Below, piece after piece: positions 47,420 to 58,668 of a stretch of 64,000 nucleotides of DNA; position 1 is the stretch's first letter; every line of letters starts with the position of its first letter. Location of the stretch: positions 59,387,802-59,451,801 of the forward strand of contig NC_012871.2 in the NCBI RefSeq assembly GCF_000003195.3, given 5' to 3'. The stretch is from Sorghum bicolor (Eukaryota; Streptophyta; Magnoliopsida; Poales; Poaceae). The notes beneath the pieces were generated by a model that searched no databases, had not been told where the DNA came from, and saw only the letters and a program-made list of their open reading frames with translations. Made by a program: the position numbers and the translations under genes.

Positions 47420-47622
47420 GGCTAGTCTCGGTGTGAGTTTCATGGCGTTGTTACCAAGACTGTCATTTCAGCTTTTGTGTTTGTAGCTATGACAGCGGGT
47501 TTCATCTAGATGAAATTCTCTTTATAGATCTTTATAATTAACTTTCCAAGTCATCAAATGTGTTGATGTGTCACAATATTAAATGCAAATGAAACCAAAA
47601 TGAAATCCCACTAAGACTGACA
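47420..47622. mobile_element. PIF/Harbinger-type MITE
   Basis: It starts GGCTAGTCTCGGTG and ends CCCACTAAGACTGACA, with TTA at 47417-47419 and 47623-47625. It is related to the MITEs at 36470 and 63335. Confidence 0.75.
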
Positions 47623-47677
47623 TTAGTAATCATCATTAAAAGTGACTTGGGAAATGGCTTCACAAGAATGGGACTTA

Positions 47678-48038
47678 AAGCATCTCCACCAGATTTCTCA
47701 TATTGCATATAAAGTCTCTTTAAGAGAGTGCCTGAAAATCAGTTTAGGATATTGGAGAGTATTGCTGCAGCATATAACTCATAGCTGCAGCATATAACTC
47801 ATAACTTGTCCTATATTTCGTTAGAACTTGCCTTATATTTCCTTAAAACTTTCCTATATTTCCTTAAGAATAGGGGAGAGTTGGGTGTCTCCTTTATTTA
47901 GGAAAGAGTTGGGTGTCTCTTTTATTTAGGAGAGATGATGTTTCTTTTAGGAGATCTCTTAAAATTTATAGGTATAGGAGATTGGATAGGATATCTGATG
48001 GTATAGGAGATTGGATAGGGTATCTGATGGAGACACTC
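47678..48038. mobile_element. MITE with AGCATCTCCACCAG ends, TSD TTA
   Basis: It starts AAGCATCTCCACCAG and ends CTGATGGAGACACTC, with TTA on both sides (47675-47677 and 48039-48041). Two internal direct repeats (GCTGCAGCATATAACTCATA and GTATAGGAGATTGGATAGG) are present. Confidence 0.7.
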
Positions 48039-48519
48039 TTAATCTAAGGATTTGGTTTTACTTATCAACTGATGTTTAGGGAGTGTTTGGCACACAGGAT
48101 TCTGGTTTTGAAACCAAGAATTGGTGCCAAATAACTATTCCACATAATTCGGTTAATTCAGTGAAATCGGTTCGGTTAAATCATATATCAAGAATTTTGG
48201 GTTTGGTGAAATGTTAACCAAATTTGTTGAAAAAAATTGACAACCAACCAAAACTGGTTTTGATTGAATCGGTTTGGTTAATTGGTTGACTACATATTAT
48301 ATATATTTTTACAGGTGATAGTGCAAAAATATAATACTCCAGTATTAGGAAGCACCTAACAAGAAATGAACATGTAACAAAACGAAAGGAAAAACATCAA
48401 AGAATGGTTCTAACAAACAAAGTCCCATAGAAATACATTCAAATGGACACAATTTTAGTGTTTAATCTATACCTATCTATAGAGGGAAAAATTTAGTTTT
48501 CTGTCCTCCAATGTGTGTG

Positions 48520-48690
48520 CGTTCCGGAAAGCTGTGGCTTCCGCAGGTCCAAGAGGAAAAATAGAATAGAAATAGAATAGATGTTTTTCTAGGGTTCCTA
48601 ATGTAAAATCTCTTGCATATATCAGAGTATGTTAAAAATAAGAAAAGTATAGGTACTTACGTGCAAAGTGTTTGTCCTCGCATTAAAAAA
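48520..48690 (+). repeat. Repeat unit 1 of 3 (about 150 bp)
   Basis: It contains TGTGGCTTC, GAGGAAAAATAGAATAGA, TTTTCTAGGGTTCCTAATG, CATATATCAGAGTATGTT and AAGAAAAGTATAGG. The same words recur in order at 49497-49640 and 49907-50035. Confidence 0.75.
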
Positions 48691-48693
48691 CCT

Positions 48694-48918
48694 TGTTCAA
48701 TTTGTAAAAATTTTTGGATTTCGACACTATAACACTTTCGTTTTTATTTGATAAATATTATCCAATCATAGAGTAACTAGGTTTAAAAGATTCGTCTCGT
48801 GATTTATAGATGAACTGTGTAATTAGTTTTTGTTTACATGTATATTTAATGCACTATGTATGTGTCGCAAAATTTGATATAATGAGGAATTTTGAAAAAA
48901 ATTTAGAACTTAACGAGG
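48694..48918. mobile_element. Tourist-type MITE remnant
   Basis: It shares AAAAGATTCGTCTCG, TTTAATGCACTATGTATGTG and the AATTTTGAAAAAAATTT end with the Tourist family, but both termini are eroded. Confidence 0.5.
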
Positions 48919-49100
48919 CGAAAAGTATAGGTACTTATGCAAAGCGTTCAGACGAAAAGACTCGCGGGCCTATGCGGCTGCACGTTAGTGAAAAGTCGCG
49001 GACTCCTGGCCACCATCGTGCGTTCTCCTGGAAGGATGCTGCAAGGTGGGCTTGGACCTCAATCTCCAATGTATTTTTTGTTTTTTGCATGGGTGCCTAG

Positions 49101-49376
49101 TAGGGATGAAAACGGATCGAATACGGACGGATATCACTAATATCATATTTGTTTTCATATTTCTGGTTGGATTCGGATTCGAATACGGATAATGTCAACC
49201 ATGTCGGATAAGATAGGATTAGATATCGATATCATAAATATATAATTTAAGTATTTGGATACGGATACGGTATCAGATATTGAATATTCGGACTCAAATA
49301 CAGACAAATTTAAACCCCTCTAAACGAATTCGGTCTCAAATATGGTCGGAAAATATCCGTACCATTTTCATCCCTA
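49101..49376. mobile_element. hAT-type MITE, perfect 8-bp TSD
   Basis: The ends TAGGGATGAAAACGGA and CATTTTCATCCCTA are flanked by GTGCCTAG at 49093-49100 and 49377-49384. The 276-bp body is rich in GATAT and GGATAC words. Confidence 0.85.
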
Positions 49377-49496
49377 GTGCCTAGGCACCCGATGGACTTA
49401 ATTAGGCTCCACCCTATTCTATCTATTTCTAATATATAATTATGAAAATTGCAGTCTCCTAACTTTTTGTCCACCAAACTATCTATGTTCTGGAAT

Positions 49497-49640
49497 CAGC
49501 CTGTGGCTTCAACGCTAGTGGAAGAGGAAAAAAAGAATAGAAGCTTTTCTATGGTTCTCAATGCAAAATCTCCTGTACACATCAGAGTATGTTGAAAATA
49601 AGAAAAGTACAGGGTCCTAGGTGCAAAATATTTGTCCTAT
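49497..49640 (+). repeat. Repeat unit 2 of 3
   Basis: This copy is in the same order and orientation as unit 1. It is immediately followed by the Tourist MITE at 49643. Confidence 0.75.
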
Positions 49641-49642
49641 TA

Positions 49643-49884
49643 GGCCTTGTTTAGTTCGCCCAAAAACCAAAAAGTTTTCAAGATTCCCCGTCACATCGAA
49701 TCTTATGGCACATGCATGAAGCATTAAATATAAACTAAAATAAAAACTAATTACACAGTTTGCCTGTAAATTACGAGACGAATCTTTTGACCCTAGTTAG
49801 TTCATGATTGGATAATATTTCCCACAAACAAACGAAAGTGCTACTGTGGCTGAAAACTTTTCATTTCGCGAACTAAACAAGGCC
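49643..49884. mobile_element. Tourist-type MITE, TSD TTA
   Basis: The ends GGCCTTGTTTAGTTCGC and GCGAACTAAACAAGGCC are perfectly inverted. TTA flanks both sides (49640-49642 and 49885-49887). The length is 242 bp. Confidence 0.9.
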
Positions 49885-49906
49885 TTAGTTTACTTTTCTT
49901 TTATTG

Positions 49907-50035
49907 CCCGTGGCTTCAACGCTCGTGGAAGAAGAAAAACAGAATAGAAACTTTTCTAGGGTTCTCAATGCAAAATTTCCTATACACATCAGAGCACGTT
50001 GAAAATAAGGAAAGTACAGGGGCCTAGGTACGAAA
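49907..50035 (+). repeat. Repeat unit 3 of 3
   Basis: It is closest to unit 2 (GTGGCTTCAACGCT, GGTTCTCAATGCAAAAT, ACACATCAGAG). Units 2 and 3 look like a younger duplication with the MITE between them. Confidence 0.75.
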
Positions 50036-50701
50036 CAAATTTTGTTTAGCTCCATATATGTAGATCCATGCAGTAAACAAAAAATATCACAAATTTTAGT
50101 ACAATTTTTTGCTGGAGATGTTTGCATATGCTTTGTAGTGTAAAATTGAAATTGTATTTATCTTGCTCCAATTATTATAAAAATTTTATGGTAGCCTATT
50201 TAATGTGATGCTTGATTTGTGGTAGAAGTTTTGGTAGCATATCCTGCATATCTCACTGATTTACTAATTTACCTAGATTTATGCTTGAGGATGCTTTCAC
50301 GACCTTTGCACGATGTGTTGTTATTATAAACCCATGTGTTCATAATATACATACATTTAACTGATGTCATATTTCATAGAAATTCTAATCTAAATCTAAA
50401 TAAAAAATAAAGCTAGAAACAAACTTCTCATGTTTTAATATAATACTAAGGTATATTAAGAGATGATATTAGAGTAAGATAAGATTTGACTAATTTTTAT
50501 TTTTATTATTAAATAAATATGTCTCCAAGCTATATATTATTGTAAATATTACCATAGATGTCATGGTTATCAATAAAATAAATTATGGACTTTAAATTTT
50601 ATAAAAATGATAAATATAAATAGATATGTAACATTGTGTCGTCACTTTCTATGGCTATTTGATATTTTTCTCCTGTTGTAACGCACGGGTATATTTGCTA
50701 A

Positions 50702-51950
50702 TATATAATAAAAAAGAATTTTGCTTAAAAGGTTAATTTAGTTAATGCCGGTTGAAAACCAAATAAAGTTAACCAAATAGTGCCAAAATCTTCACCAAAT
50801 AGATCACAAAAATTTCAGTTAACTGACTTTTTCAGTTAGATGTCTCGTTCGGTTCGATTATTTGGTTTTGGCGAATTTTTGCCTGCCCAACGATTCTCAT
50901 TTTTGCACTGCGTCATTGAATCAACGGAAGACCCGTTTCAGTGTTTCACACATGAATCACCTCCGTTTCTTTGTCTCACATGCTAGCCGTTGTATTTTTA
51001 ATTATATAATCCTTTTTAGCGCAACAAGCTAAAGTGGATTGTATTCGTTGCTGTAAGCCCACAAAAGATTCATAATTTTTTGAAATATATTTTCATTTTA
51101 TAATTTTAATAAGAAAAAACAAATATCTTTTCACGAATGGGAACCTAGCGTACGAACCAAATAATCTCACAGGATGATTTTTTCTGAGAAAATCTAGGTT
51201 TAAGATGTTTTTAAAAGAATATGAATTTCTGTTTGTTTGAGTTTATCAATCGAATCAGCTGTTCGGTAATGTTTTTCTCTCGTAACAAACTAACCAACAG
51301 TACTTTCTGTTATGGCTTATCAGCCAACCGAATAGAGGACGCACAACCTAGTTGACGTTGATGAGAATTGACATGGCAGACCTCCGCGATGCGGCACACA
51401 TGGACTGGCTCTGGGTCCATGTTTCACGTACCATCCTCCTTCGCACCCAATCACACTTGTGCACATACGACGACTAATTCAATAATTTGCCGGGAGGTCC
51501 TCAGCTACAGCTGGCCTGGAGATGTGCAGTCTAATGCGAAGCCGCGAAGGGTTAGCTAAAGACGGTTAGATCGGGCGTGTTTACAAGGGAAAAGCCACAC
51601 CCCAGATGGAACCAGTCCACAGCCGGTGAGGTCTTTGAGTCCCGTTGCGTTGTCCAATTTCTATTGGCCACAATGCAGGTATGTATGTGCGCTTCAGTGC
51701 ATATGCTTTTGTGTACCATATAGGCTCTCTGTCTCTGCTCATCATCTCTCGCAATTCATACCCTAAAGCAAGTCAAATAAAGCAACGGACGCGCATTCAC
51801 CCTTCCTTTTCCGTTCGATTGAGCTGTCAAGTCTGCTAGACATTTAACAATATTTTTTTTCTTTCGTAACAAATCAGTAAATAATACTTTTAACCATAAC
51901 TTTTCAAACAACACAACATAAATCCCTGGCTGCCACGCGTGAGCCGTGTC
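50702..51950. other. Intergenic region upstream of RBR-B
   Basis: No gene is supported. 50740-50900 contains AACCAAATA/GTTAACT words similar, in part inverted, to 48100-48300, so the Helitron-like segment may have split an older element. 51240-51340 and 51840-51910 look like eroded MITE pieces (TTTTTCTCTCGTAACAAAC). The distal part probably includes the RBR-B promoter. Confidence 0.35.
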
Positions 51951-51959
51951 CCAAAACGG

Positions 51960-52692
51960 GTCCGAGGGAGAGAGGACTTCGCATTAGCGTGCACGCGACG
52001 CGTCTCCGTCTCCATGCCGTCGCTAAACCCAAAAGGAATTAGCACGTCCCAAAACCCCCCCACGAACCTGCGCTCGCTGATCCCGAATCCCCATCCATCA
52101 TCATCAGCTTTGGGCCTTCGGCCCGCCCGCCGCGTCGGCAGCCGTCCACCTCCTCGCTTCCCGCAACGCTCTCCGATCGCGCCCGGTCGATCGCCGCCGC
52201 GCGGGACTGCGCAAGCGGCGGGCGGACCCGCGGACGCGTGCGCTGCGCCGCCGACGCGCGCCTTAGACACTTGACGGAGCCCGCCGCTGGGAGCAAGCAC
52301 GCGGAGGGAGGGGCGCCCCTATTTTGCTGGTACGAACGCGAGAATCCCCTTCTGCGTGCCGTTATGTGTAAAATTAATCTGTGGTCTCGATCGGGGGGTT
52401 TTTGGGTTCATCACTCCGGGTCGGTGTGGTAGGTGCCGGTACCTGTGCCCTGCGTGCGTGCGTCCAAATTGGTGTGCACACCAAGTATCTGACGGTGTGC
52501 CTGAGAGGAGCTATAGCCCGCTCGCCTTTGCCCTTGTAGCTTCAGATATTAGTGGTTTTATACTTCTAACTCGTGATTTTGATGGGATCGTGTTTTTTTT
52601 TTGGTCTCCATGGCTGTTGTGGTTCTATACTTATCGTTCGTTTGATCTGGAGGACCATGCATGCTCACGCCTTCAATTCCCTTGGAACACAG
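51960..52692 (+). other. Possible non-coding exon 1 and leader intron of RBR-B
   Basis: A G/C-rich leader-like stretch (about 51960-52330) is followed by GGTACGAACG, a possible donor. An acceptor-like AACACAG lies at 52686-52692, 53 bp before the ATG. The same TTGGAAYA-AG and CTCGGC context occurs before RBR-A (46055-46071), so both genes probably share a leader intron. Confidence 0.4.
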
Positions 52693-52745
52693 GCCTCGGC
52701 TGAGTGTTGATTCAGTTCAATCGAGAGAGCAGCACAGCTACAGCA

Positions 52746-54666
52746 ATGTTGGACCACCTGATTTCCATACTAATGGATGCAGTTGGAGTGTTGCCAGCTA
52801 AGGATCTGCAGGTGCCGGCCGAAGAGGCTTTTGGGTTCTCAACTCACTCAGCGACGGTCTGTGTGGTTTGCAAACTGGCCATCCCATCGTTGGAAGCCTC
52901 ATGGAAACCTGACAGCTGTGGCCATGCCATCTGCATTCCCTGCTTCTGGCAATATGTACCTGAGATGGAGGCCACTGATGGGCTGTCTAGGTGTGCAGTG
53001 CCTTCTTGTCAATCTTTGTGCAAGCCCGAGACCACTCAGGGGATGATCAATGTGGGTCATGGCACCTTGATCTCAGTTGCAGCCATAAACAGTGGCAAAG
53101 GGAAAGAACCGTTGGATGGAGTGCTTGAGGAGCTAGGCCAATGCTCTCGTGGTGTGGATCCAGTGCCCAGCAGTGACTTCTACTGTGCCATATGCATGGA
53201 GACCGTGCATGTCGGAGAGCTCTTCCCCGTACCCGGGTGCACACACCTCTTCTGTGTCAGCTGCATGAGCCAGTACATCGCTGCTAAGGTTGAGAATAAT
53301 GTGTTCTCCATTGGATGCCCTGAACCGGGTTGCAATGATGGTGTGCTGGACCCAGAGGTGTGCCGTGACATGATCTCGTTGCAGCTGTTCCAGAGGTGGG
53401 GCGATGCACTCTGTGACTCAGCACTGGGGGCATTCGGGTTCCACTGCCCCTTCAAGGACTGCTCGGCATTGCTGGTCAATGAACGTAGCCCTGACGAGGC
53501 GGTAATAAGGCAAACCGAGTGCCCACACTGCTCACGGATGTTTTGTGCACAGTGCAAGGTGGCATGGCACTCCGGCGTAACATGTGAAGATTTCCAGCAG
53601 CTCAGGAATGATGAACAGGGCCGAGATGACCCACTGCTTAAGAAGGTCGTCGTGCATGAGAACAAGTGCCAGACGTCCCAGCAGCTCAGGAAGGATGAAC
53701 AGGGCCAAGATGACTCGCTGCTTATGAAGGCCGTGCATGAGAATAAGTGGCAGAGGTCCCTCCGGTGTTTGGTAGCTACATGTAAATCTTTGTGGAAGGC
53801 AAATCGGATGATCGATGTGGGTCATAGCACCTTGGTCTCAACTGAAGACATGGACAGACAGAAACAGAAAGACATGGATAATATGCTTCAGGAGCTAGGC
53901 CAATGCTGCCCTGGTGGGTATGCGATTGCCAGCAGTGAATTCTACTGCACCATATGCATGGAGTCAGTGGACGTCAGGGAGCTCTTCCCCGTTTCTGGGT
54001 GCACACACCTCTTCTGCATCAACTGCGTGAGCCAGTACATCACTGCAAAGGTCGAGGATAGTGTGTTGTCCATTGGCTGCCCTGAACCGGGATGTAAGGA
54101 TGGTGCATTGGACCCAGAAGTGTGCCGCGACGTGATCCCGCTGCAGCTGTTCCAGAGGTGGGGAGCTGCTCTCTGTGACTCGGCGCTAGGTGCATTCAAG
54201 TTCTACTGCCCCTTTAACGACTGCTCGGCATTGCTGGTTGACGAACGCCGCCACGGTGAGGCAGCGATAACACAAGCTGAGTGCCCACACTGCTGCCGGA
54301 TGTTCTGTGCACAGTGCAAGGTGGCATGGCATGACGGTGTCACCTGCGCAGAGTTCCAGCGGCTTGGCAAGGATGAGCGGAGCAGGAATGACCTGCTGCT
54401 GAGGAAGGTCGCGGAGCGAAGCAACTGGCAGAGGTGCCCCAAGTGCAAAATGTACGTCGAGAGGACCGAGGGCTGCGTGTACATCGTCTGCAGGTACTGT
54501 ATTTTACTCTTTGCAGGAAGAAAAATACATGTGCAACGAGCACATATGAGCGAGATTCTTTTTTGTTGTTCTAATTTACAGGTGTGGACATCGCTTCTGC
54601 TATCTCTGCGCATCCCCAATGTCACAAGGCATCCATCGTTGCAGTAGGTGCAAGAGGACCTGGTGA
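52746..54666 (+). CDS. RBR E3 ubiquitin ligase, copy B, with duplicated RING1-IBR module
   Basis: There are two coding exons, 52746-54493 and 54582-54666, giving 610 residues. The order is: N-terminal RING-like (Cys39 to Cys88), RING1-A (from Cys147), IBR-A (about 234-280), two 28-residue linker copies (QQLRNDEQ... and QQLRKDEQ..., about 284-338), a partial RING-like end (RCLVATC, 340-346), RING1-B (from Cys401), IBR-B (about 488-534) and RING2 (from Cys564, probable catalytic Cys577 in EGCVYIVCR). The modules are offset by 254 residues. No RING2 follows the first module; the sequence switches at HENKWQR from the RING2 start to the RING-like end. The long uninterrupted frame and kept zinc ligands suggest it is expressed. 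Role beyond ubiquitin transfer is unknown. Confidence 0.88.
53595..53762 (+). repeat. Two 84-bp linker copies inside RBR-B
   Basis: CAGCAGCTCAGGAA starts at 53595 and again at 53679, exactly 84 bp (28 codons) apart, and similarity continues through GATGAACAGGGCC and CATGAGAA. RBR-A has a single linker (FQRLGKDEQGREDLLLRK). The duplication marks the fusion zone between the two modules. Confidence 0.85.
54494..54581 (+). other. Intron of RBR-B within RING2
   Basis: Donor GTACTG follows CTGCAG, and acceptor AATTTACAG precedes GTGTGGACA. The phase and position are the same as in RBR-A. Splicing yields R-CGHRFCYLC. Confidence 0.85.
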
Positions 54667-56030
54667 ATGACCTGAAGCTGCAAAACTCTACGTGTTGACA
54701 TGAGGGAAGTTCTCAACTACATACTAAATTCCAGGCTACTGTGACTTGGTTAACGTTGGCTTGTGCAATTATTATTTGGCAAATCAGTATCAATGGAGCT
54801 CTGTTGGTTAACATAAAATATTTACGATGGAACATATATAATGCAGGTAGCAGTGTATTATAACGTAAAAAAAAATGAAATGTCAGAAACTTGCATAGTG
54901 TAGATACTTATGAGAGCTGATGACTTTCTTATGAAGAAACAACTACTACCTCAGTGAGAACTAGATGTGTTCCTCTTATATTGAATTGCTGAGCATGTGA
55001 ATGATCTTCATATATGAACTTACAATTCCAATAGATAACTTTATGATCGATGGATCCCTCTAACTTTGATTTACATGCACGTATGGTTCTGTTCTGTCAT
55101 GCCTAAAATGTAGTTCTACTGAGTTGATTATAAGTATTCTTCTTGAAAGAGGAGAAACGGGTGAATATGTACTGGGAAGTTTCTTAGCTTCTGCTGCACT
55201 AGCTCCTAAACTTCGGGAAAGCAGGGCATTTCAAGAAAAGTAACAAGTGCACATGTACTTTGACCTCCATGTAAACATCCTTTATATATATTGCTGGATT
55301 GCCCTGGTTCTATGGCTAAGTCATGAAGAGACGTCTGTGCCTCGCAACTTCGTCTTAGTACTCTAGCCTTATCCAATAGTGACATCTGAACAAACAAACT
55401 GTTTACTTTCTTACGCGAAAAGTATCAGGTGCTCAGTAAGTAGAAAACAGCTAGGTCTGTCCGTTTTATGAAATCACCAATACCTAAATGAAATTCCTGT
55501 GGACATCTAGGTGCACTTCCTTATACGGATCTCTCAAGTTCTTTTTTTCTTTTGCATGCATCTGGTTTGATCTGTCAGCCGTCAACCGATCTTTAAAATG
55601 TAAATAGCTGGTCATGCATAGAGCTAGAAACTGGTATCCTCCAATTAGTTGGCTTAAAAGCAATGCGAGCCATCGATTTCAGAACTAATGTCACTCGTAA
55701 ATGTTTCTTGAGTGTTTTTACGGAGTTGAGCTGCTGTTTTCTTTTGATCGGCACTTACCTCCGTTCTACAATGCTTTTAGTAGCATACCTTTCGGCCTGA
55801 TCATACTAATATTCAATTCAGTGAAAGGTGCAGGGCTTAAGCTTTGCCTAAACAAATGGGAATATTCAGTTGCCTAAAACTGTGCGTAGACGCGTTCATG
55901 GGTCGTTGGACACCACCAGGAACCAGGCTGGTACGAAACCAAGTGGATCCATCACGATGGCCACATGGCGGGTTGGGAGGTGAGCATAGGGTCGCCAGTT
56001 GAATTAAACCCCAATGATGATCAGAAAACT
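54667..56030. other. 3' flank of RBR-B and intergenic sequence
   Basis: No gene or element was recognised. Only short ORFs without domain features are seen. Confidence 0.35.
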
Positions 56031-56034
56031 AGGC

Positions 56035-56255
56035 TAGGCATTTGTAAAATTTTCATTTGTATTTGGTAATTATTGTTTAACCATAGACTAATTAGGTTCA
56101 AAAGATTCGTCTTGCAAATTACAAACAAAAATATGCAATTAGTTATTTTTTAATCTATATTTAATGCTATATGCATGTGTCCGCAAGATTTGATGTGATG
56201 GAGAATTTTAAAAAAATTTTGGATTTCGGATGTAACTAAACAAGACATAAGTTTC
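56035..56255. mobile_element. Tourist-type MITE remnant
   Basis: It carries ACTAATTAGGTTCAAAAGATTCGTC, TATATTTAATGCTATATGCATGTG and an AACTAAACAAGAC end, matching the family at 49643 in reverse. The left end is eroded. Confidence 0.55.
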
Positions 56256-56281
56256 CAAGTTTGTTCGGCAGGAATGAGATA

Positions 56282-56427
56282 CTCCCTCCATAAAATATAC
56301 AATTCTAAGTTTTGAGGAAAAAAACCTAATTAATCATTTGTTTGTGTAGAATTAGATACTAATTATGGTTTCAATGTGCATAGAAAAAACTATATATCAA
56401 CAAAACAAAAACGCAGAATGGAGGGAG
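56282..56427. mobile_element. Stowaway-type MITE, TSD TA
   Basis: The ends CTCCCTCCATAAAATA and a complementary ATGGAGGGAG-type end enclose 146 bp, with TA on both sides (56280-56281 and 56428-56429). Confidence 0.75.
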
Positions 56428-56618
56428 TACTTATCAAAACCTATACACGATGCCATCTTGATGTGTATTATGTTTTTACAAAGTGTTTCTATCTCTATCT
56501 CTATGTTACTCTGGTGCTGGATGATACTCCTGTTAAACTCTCTTTTGGAACGTTCTGAGAGCTGGAGAAATCTGGTAGGAAGTTTAGAACTTGGTGCTAT
56601 GAGCCAGAGCTTTGGTAA

Positions 56619-56824
56619 GGCCTTGTTTAGTTCTCAAAAAATTTCAAGATTCTCCGTCACATCGAATCTTACGGCATATAAATAAAAAAATAACTAATTG
56701 CACAGTTTACCTATAATTTGCGAGATGAATCTTTTGAACGTCTATAACTGAATAATAATTGCCAAATAAAGCCGAAAGTGCAACGGTAGCGAAACTCAAA
56801 ATTTTTCGCGAACTAAACAAGGCC
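56619..56824. mobile_element. Tourist-type MITE, TSD TAA
   Basis: The ends GGCCTTGTTTAGTTC and GAACTAAACAAGGCC are inverted repeats flanked by TAA (56616-56618 and 56825-56827). The length is 206 bp, the same family as 49643. Confidence 0.88.
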
Positions 56825-56999
56825 TAAGTTTAGTTCGGTAGTTCGGATTGCAGGATTCTGAAACCTATGATCTTCTCTGCTTTTATGTCTGTTATCCTCA
56901 CAAACTTTGTATTTCCGTTAAATCTTTTTAATGGAAATGGAAACATCTCGGTTGAAAAAAAAATGTTTATATCTGTAACCGAAAAGAGTTTTGCACCTA

Positions 57000-57334
57000 C
57001 TCCCTCCGTCCTAGAATAGAGTGCATTCTAGCGCTTGAGAGGTATCCTCAAATATAGTGCATTCAAGGAACAAGACGATAATATTTAATTAAATGAAAAT
57101 ACATGATCTGTTGCATCCTTTTTCATTTATTCCCTCTTCTTCTTAAATAATGAAAGTAATTTAGTGGTTACCATGTTTTCTATAACGAAACATAGGTTCC
57201 ATCATTTAATCATGCAAAATAGGATTAGATTTCAATAAATTAGAAAGTTAAGTGAGGGCTACATGAGTCTATTATCCTTTCTCTTATTTTATCTTAGAAT
57301 AGCCACAATCCATTGTATTCTAGGACAGAGGGAG
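57000..57334. mobile_element. Stowaway-type MITE, TSD TA
   Basis: The ends CTCCCTCCGTCCTAGAATA and TATTCTAGGACAGAGGGAG enclose 335 bp. TA is on both sides (56998-56999 and 57335-57336). Confidence 0.88.
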
Positions 57335-57336
57335 TA

Positions 57337-58059
57337 AGTTCCAATCATATCAACTAACCTAGCAAGTGAGACTAGGAAAGCTAAGCATATAACCTAAGGA
57401 ATCCAAGTAAGTGTGGAAAATAATACAATGACGATTTTTTCCAAAGTATTGATAAGCTCAAGCTCCCCCTAGTCCTCATTAGAGCTCCTCGCAAGGGTCA
57501 AGCTCCTAGTTGGGTAACTTCATAGGTAGCTCATGAGCCTTCTCTAGGCACATGTGGATCTCTGTGTGGCCTTCTCCCACACTACTCTACACCGTCTTAA
57601 CTATTGAGCTTCCGACAAAAACACTGTGGGCCTCGTTCCTGTGGTACACCATCGGCGGACACACAACAAACGTGATTGGTGACTGTAGTGCGATCTCACA
57701 AGATCATAAGCCCCTTAGATGGGCGCAAGCACCAAGTAGCAAGAGTTATGAAACCTCACTAGACACTAAGCATAAGCCTAAAGCAAGCAATATTTGGTAG
57801 TCTTAGCTAGCCTAAGCACATCGCAAAAGCACTAACGCTAACCACTTAATCTTTTCTTAAGCACTTCTTATGGCTAGAGCACTTGGATGAGAGCTGTAAC
57901 CCTCATGCAACTTCAACACACACTCTAACATATCTCATTTGGTGGGACAAAGAGGTATATAGCTCCAAACTCCAAAACTAGATTTTAGCTTCAGATTGCA
58001 CACTTGCAGCAAGAATCAGAGAGCTCTAGTGACCCACCGCAGAGCTCCAATGCTTACCA
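57337..58059. other. Unrecognised repeat-like sequence
   Basis: No gene is supported. It is CTC/AAGC-rich, and a minus-strand TATA-like word (GAGCTATATACCTC, near 57955) suggests an old minus-strand LTR, but no partner copy is in the window. Confidence 0.3.
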
Positions 58060-58207
58060 CATTAGTGATCTCATGGGGTGTTCTAGTTTTATGAATGTCT
58101 AGTTACTAATGGTGCTAAGGGTGGTATACAATGTCAACTCACATTTGGTACCATGCTTCAAAGGTCCATTCTTTACACCTTAGCATCATTTGGTAGAAAT
58201 TGACTCC

Positions 58208-58668
58208 TGTCGACGAAAGCTAGTCGGCAGTCTACCTTGGGGTATACCCACGGTAGTAGTTTATCGGTAGACGGTGCGCAAACTACGAACTCGATGGTGA
58301 CGCAAGACACGGACAAGCTTTTTATCCAGGTTCGGCCGCCGAGTTGGCGTAATACCTACGTCCTGCGTCTGGTTGTATTGGATTGTGTTGAGAGAATATG
58401 ATCTGATGTAGGGGGGTCCCTTGCCCCTCCTTATATAGTCTGGAGGGCAGGGTTACAGATCTAGAAACTAATCCTAGTCGGTTACAATTGCCATGGATAA
58501 TTCGATATCAATTCCTATTCTAACCGACTAGAATCCTGCTTGATCTCCACGTCTTGTTTCCTTGCGCGAAACTCGGGCTGCCAGATCAAGCCTTGAACTC
58601 GTCTCGTAGTGGGCCAAGCTTCCTGGCTGAAGTCTAGACGTAAGGGTATAGGGGTCTATCCCCCCACA
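58208..58668 (-). repeat. 3' LTR (element orientation) of the young element
   Basis: It is 461 bp and virtually identical to 60597-61057. On the minus strand it carries a TATA box (TATATAA, 58431-58437). Confidence 0.9.

Larger units (their letters stand above)
48466..50701 (+). mobile_element. Helitron-like non-autonomous segment(s)
   Basis: The left end TCTATACCTATCTATAG after A resembles a plant Helitron 5' end. The right end has a short hairpin (50672-50689, CCTGT ... ACGGG) followed by CTAA (50698-50701), a CTRR-type end. A second possible 5' end lies near 49422. No Rep/helicase gene is present. A hAT MITE, a Tourist MITE and a three-fold repeat lie inside. Confidence 0.4.

Noticed and set aside
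55206..56685. Short ORFs between RBR-B and the MITE cluster as genes
   Set aside because: They have no domains, and several overlap identified MITEs (56282-56427 and 56619-56824).
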